DNA of 64,000 nt, from positions 620,001 to 684,000 of the forward strand of contig JASPKZ010007797.1 in assembly GCA_030220185.1 (NCBI GenBank). The letters run 5' to 3'. A program made the translations under genes and the position numbers. Of the stretch, positions 61,345-64,000 are shown piece by piece (the first letter of the stretch is position 1; every line of letters starts with the position of its first letter). Below the pieces are notes generated by a model. The model had not been told where the DNA came from. It saw only the letters and a list, made by a program, of their open reading frames with translations, and ran no database searches. This DNA is from Diploptera punctata. Taxonomy: Eukaryota > Arthropoda > Insecta > Blattodea > Blaberidae.

Positions 61345-63510
61345 TATCATCATCATCATCATCATTGGCATGACAGTCCTTTTAGTTTGACCTTAGCCTC
61401 CCTCATAACAACCATCCATTCTCTTTGGTCAATAGCCTTATTTCTCTAATTTGTTATGCCAATCTTCCATAGGTCCGCCAGCAGGATACTATATAACTTC
61501 TCCCTCTTAATTGAATCGTATGCCTTTTTGAAGAGTATGTATAGTTGATGTACAGTACCATTATATTCTCATTTCTTTTCTAAAATATGTCTTAAAATAA
61601 AAATCTGATCTGTTGTAGAGCTGTTTCTTCTAAATCCACATTGATGATCTCTTAGAATGTCATTATTATGAGGAGTAAATCTGCTTACTAATATATTTGT
61701 TAGAATTTTGTACGAATTTGAAAGTAATGAGATGCGCCTGTAGTTGTTGTAATCAGTTTTAACTCCTTTTTTATAAATTGGTACTATAATTGATTCTTTC
61801 CGTTCATCTGGAAGAGCTTATTTTTCCCAAATTATATTAAGTAACCGGCATATCTTGCCCATCAATTTTTCTCCCCCTGATTTTATTAGTTCTGCTGGGA
61901 TCTCATCTGAACCGGGTGCTTTATACATCTTCGATTTTTCTATCGCCATTTCAACCTCTAATGCACTTGGTTCTGTGACTAGCATATCTACTGTTTGTAA
62001 ATTATCCTCTTCAATATCTTGTTATGTATGTACATTTAATAGCTGATTAAAGTAATTTTTCCATATATTTAATATACTCCTGGAATCTGCACTCATATCC
62101 CCATTTTCATAGCTAATTATGTTTGTTCTAGCCTGAAACCATTTTTTCTCTATCCTAATTCCCTGGTATAATTCTCTAATGTTCCTATTTTTGGCAATCA
62201 GTTTAAGATCATTAATATTCCCTCTTTTTACTCTTTAGTAACCTGGTGGTTTCCCATCTAATTCTACCCAATTGCTCTAAATTTACTTCATTAGGTTTGT
62301 GTAACCATTTCATTTTTGCTAGCTTTCTTTTCTTTACAATGTCGGCACATTCCTCATCAAACCATTTATTGTTTTGCCTCTTTTTTAATTACCAATGCTT
62401 TCTGATGCCGACGATTTAATAGTATCTCTTATAGCCTCTCATTCTTCATTTATATCAGTTTCTTCTTCGTTTGCCACATTGTCATCTGAAGATTCCAGTA
62501 CTTCAAATCTATTAGCAATTTTAATTTGGTATTCTTGCCGCACTTCATCATTTTTCAAGTTTTTTAATTCAAAATTTTCAGAATTATCTTTAGCGTTTGT
62601 CCCTCTCATAAGCGATAGCCGTTGTCTGATTTTCACGCTGACCTGATGATGACCCGAATTGCAAGTCTGTCCCTCTAACTGATCTAACATCGATACTGTG
62701 CCAGCGTTTGTGTACTAATACATGATCTATCTATTTCCGAGTTTCGCCAATGGAGAAGTCCAGGTGTATTTACGAATATCCTTATGCTGAAATGTTGTGC
62801 TCTTAACAATGAGATTCTTTGATGTGGCAAAGGTGACTAATCTAACCCCATTGTCGTTACTATCTGCATGAGGTCTGAATTTGCCTATTGTTGGTTTGAA
62901 TATATCTTCCCGCCCCACTTTTGCATTAAAATCTCCTAAGACAAGTTTCATATGATATCGTGAATGGCTATCAAATACGCATTCTAATTCTCCATAGAAC
63001 TCATCCTTGATCTTGTCATCTTTATCTTCTTTGGGAGCATGTACATTTACGATTATAAAATCCTTTAAAATTATGTATGATACCCTATCACTGAACAAAC
63101 TTAATATCTCGGATTGCGGACTGGATCCTCCTCCGGACTAAAAACCCCTTTCCAAATTCAGGTCTTTCTGCACCCCCATAGTATAATGCAAAGCTTCCTG
63201 ATTCCTGACTACCTTCTTCTGGCCATCTAACTTCCTGTAAAGCGACTATATCCAAGGGTGATTTATCTAATTCCCGCGTTAATGCATCTAGCGCCCCGCT
63301 ACGTATAAAGTCCTAACATTCCATGTTCCTAGGAACATGTCCCTGTGTTTGAGCCTTTGGCATGGGTTCCCTGAAGTAGTCCCCGCCGGGAGAACCGAAT
63401 GGGGGACTATTTGACCTCCGGAAAATTTTACCCCAGTTGAACCCATGTCCGCATTTCTTGACGGTTGTATTTTTACGGTGAAAGATTTTCACTCTTTCGA
63501 CCAAGTTACT
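61345..63510 (-). mobile_element. RTE-like LINE with endonuclease and reverse-transcriptase parts, broken
   Basis: Minus strand from 63504: NLVERVKIFHRKNTTVKKCG, ALQEVRWPEEGSQESGSFAL, YYGGAERPEFGKGF, DRVSYIILKDFIIVNVHAPK, YHMKLVLGDFNAKVGREDIF and KYTWTSPLAKLGNR: the apurinic-type endonuclease (LQEVRW, GDFNAKVG, TWTSP). Then LSLMRGTNAKDNSENFELKN, YENGDMSADSRSILNIWKNY, KAPGSDEIPAELIKSGGEKL, YKKGVKTDYNNYRRISLLSN, NDILRDHQCGFRRNSSTTDQ: reverse-transcriptase motifs down to near 61350 (LVTEPSALEVEMAI lies just before KAPGSD). The active-site FADD part is missing because the element is cut at 61345. Insect genes annotated as craniofacial development protein 2-like are usually this kind of endonuclease. 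Several frameshifts and stops. Confidence 0.85.
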
Positions 63511-63592
63511 TTTTTCGTCTGGCTTGTCACCTTATCACCTTCAACCAGGTGATAAGCCAGACGAAAAAAGTACCTTGGTCGAAAGAGTGACG
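63505..63592. repeat. Inverted repeat at the LINE 5' end
   Basis: TCACTCTTTCGACCAAGTTA CTTTTTTCGTCTGGCTTGTC (two words) is mirrored at 63548-63590 around a few bases, TCACCTTCAACCAGGTGA. The 5' end of the RTE-like element is present in both orientations. Confidence 0.8.
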
Positions 63593-63593
63593 A

Positions 63594-63680
63594 TCTTAAC
63601 TCAGGAATGGGATATATTTAGAGCTTATGTACTCTCTGCCATGGATTTCCAAGTTCGATAGTGCCAGCGAGTTATGAGCA
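63594..63680 (+). mobile_element. LINE 3' terminus fragment
   Basis: GATATATTTAGAGCTTATGT and TTCGATAGTGCCAGCGAGTT: the sense 3' end of the common LINE, directly abutting the inverted 5' end above. Confidence 0.65.
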
Positions 63681-63756
63681 AAATATGTAGCCCTTTCACG
63701 CCTAGCATTGAACTGTGACGCTAATGATCTGATTTGTTAAACATCGCCGTTATGTA

Positions 63757-63760
63757 AAAT

Positions 63761-63813
<53 letters not shown>

Positions 63814-63815
63814 TA
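63757..63815. repeat. (AAT)n/(ATT)n palindromic microsatellite
   Basis: About seven AAT units are followed at once by about eleven ATT units, so the run can fold on itself. Confidence 0.93.
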
Positions 63816-63819
63816 CAAA

Positions 63820-64000
63820 ATAGTGGTTGAATTCAAATACCTAGAAGCAATAATTACAAATAAGATTGAGATGCAAATATAAATTAAACATACGCTCAAT
63901 TCTGAAAATGCGTGCTATTATGCATTACATGTACTCTTGTCGTCCCAACTCCTTTAAAAAAAACGTTAAACTGAAAATATATAAACCTGTTATTCTCCCA
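63820..64000 (+). mobile_element. LINE fragment at the window edge
   Basis: GAATTCAAATACCTAGAAGC, CATACGCTCAATTCTGAAAA and AAACTGAAAATATATAAACC match 59885-60045. It continues beyond the window. Confidence 0.7.

Overview
This is an AT-rich, repeat-dominated stretch of nuclear DNA from an animal, most likely an insect. The splicing signals, the two conserved animal genes and the repeat types (non-LTR elements of the kinds common in insects, Penelope-like elements, hAT, pogo, a Helitron and many tRNA-derived SINEs) all fit this; the species cannot be named. Only three host genes are visible. All are split by long introns, and nearly everything between the exons is transposable-element debris, often nested several layers deep.

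Layout. From 1740 to 4739 (+) lie the last three coding exons of PLRG1/Prp46, a WD40 spliceosome protein. Convergent to it is a complete tubulin-folding cofactor B gene (TBCB, -) with six coding exons from 30237 down to 5015. The six exons add up to 750 bases, encoding 249 residues, and every exon phase fits. The two stop codons are about 275 bp apart and their polyadenylation signals nearly abut. From 59762 down to 50700 (-) lie the last three exons of an unrecognised single-pass membrane protein with a short cysteine-containing outer part and a proline/serine-rich inner tail. The 32-50 kb and 54-64 kb stretches hold no recognisable host exon.

Repeats. At least ten kinds of tRNA-derived SINE head are present; I label them A-D, F, G, I, J and N, plus a single unassigned copy. 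Penelope-like (PLE) remnants with GIY-YIG endonuclease fragments occur throughout. Degraded non-LTR (LINE) 3' ends are numerous, including an RTE-like element with endonuclease and reverse-transcriptase parts at 61.3-63.6 kb. DNA transposons include two hAT MITEs and one transposase-bearing hAT with 8-bp target duplications, a pogo/Tigger-like element, foldback MITEs and a Helitron-like element.

Most notable. Just inside the conserved 3' end of the PLE copies there are repeated hammerhead-ribozyme motifs: CTGANGA, a 4-6 bp stem II that varies between copies with pairing kept, GAAA, a very short stem III and a GTH cleavage site. All copies share one extra nucleotide after the first core box. 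Both PLEs and SINEs are often inserted as head-to-head inverted dimers bounded by one target-site duplication. One SINE family has a four-unit tandem array and a four-unit palindrome, each bounded by a single target duplication. Family letters are mine; no database was searched.
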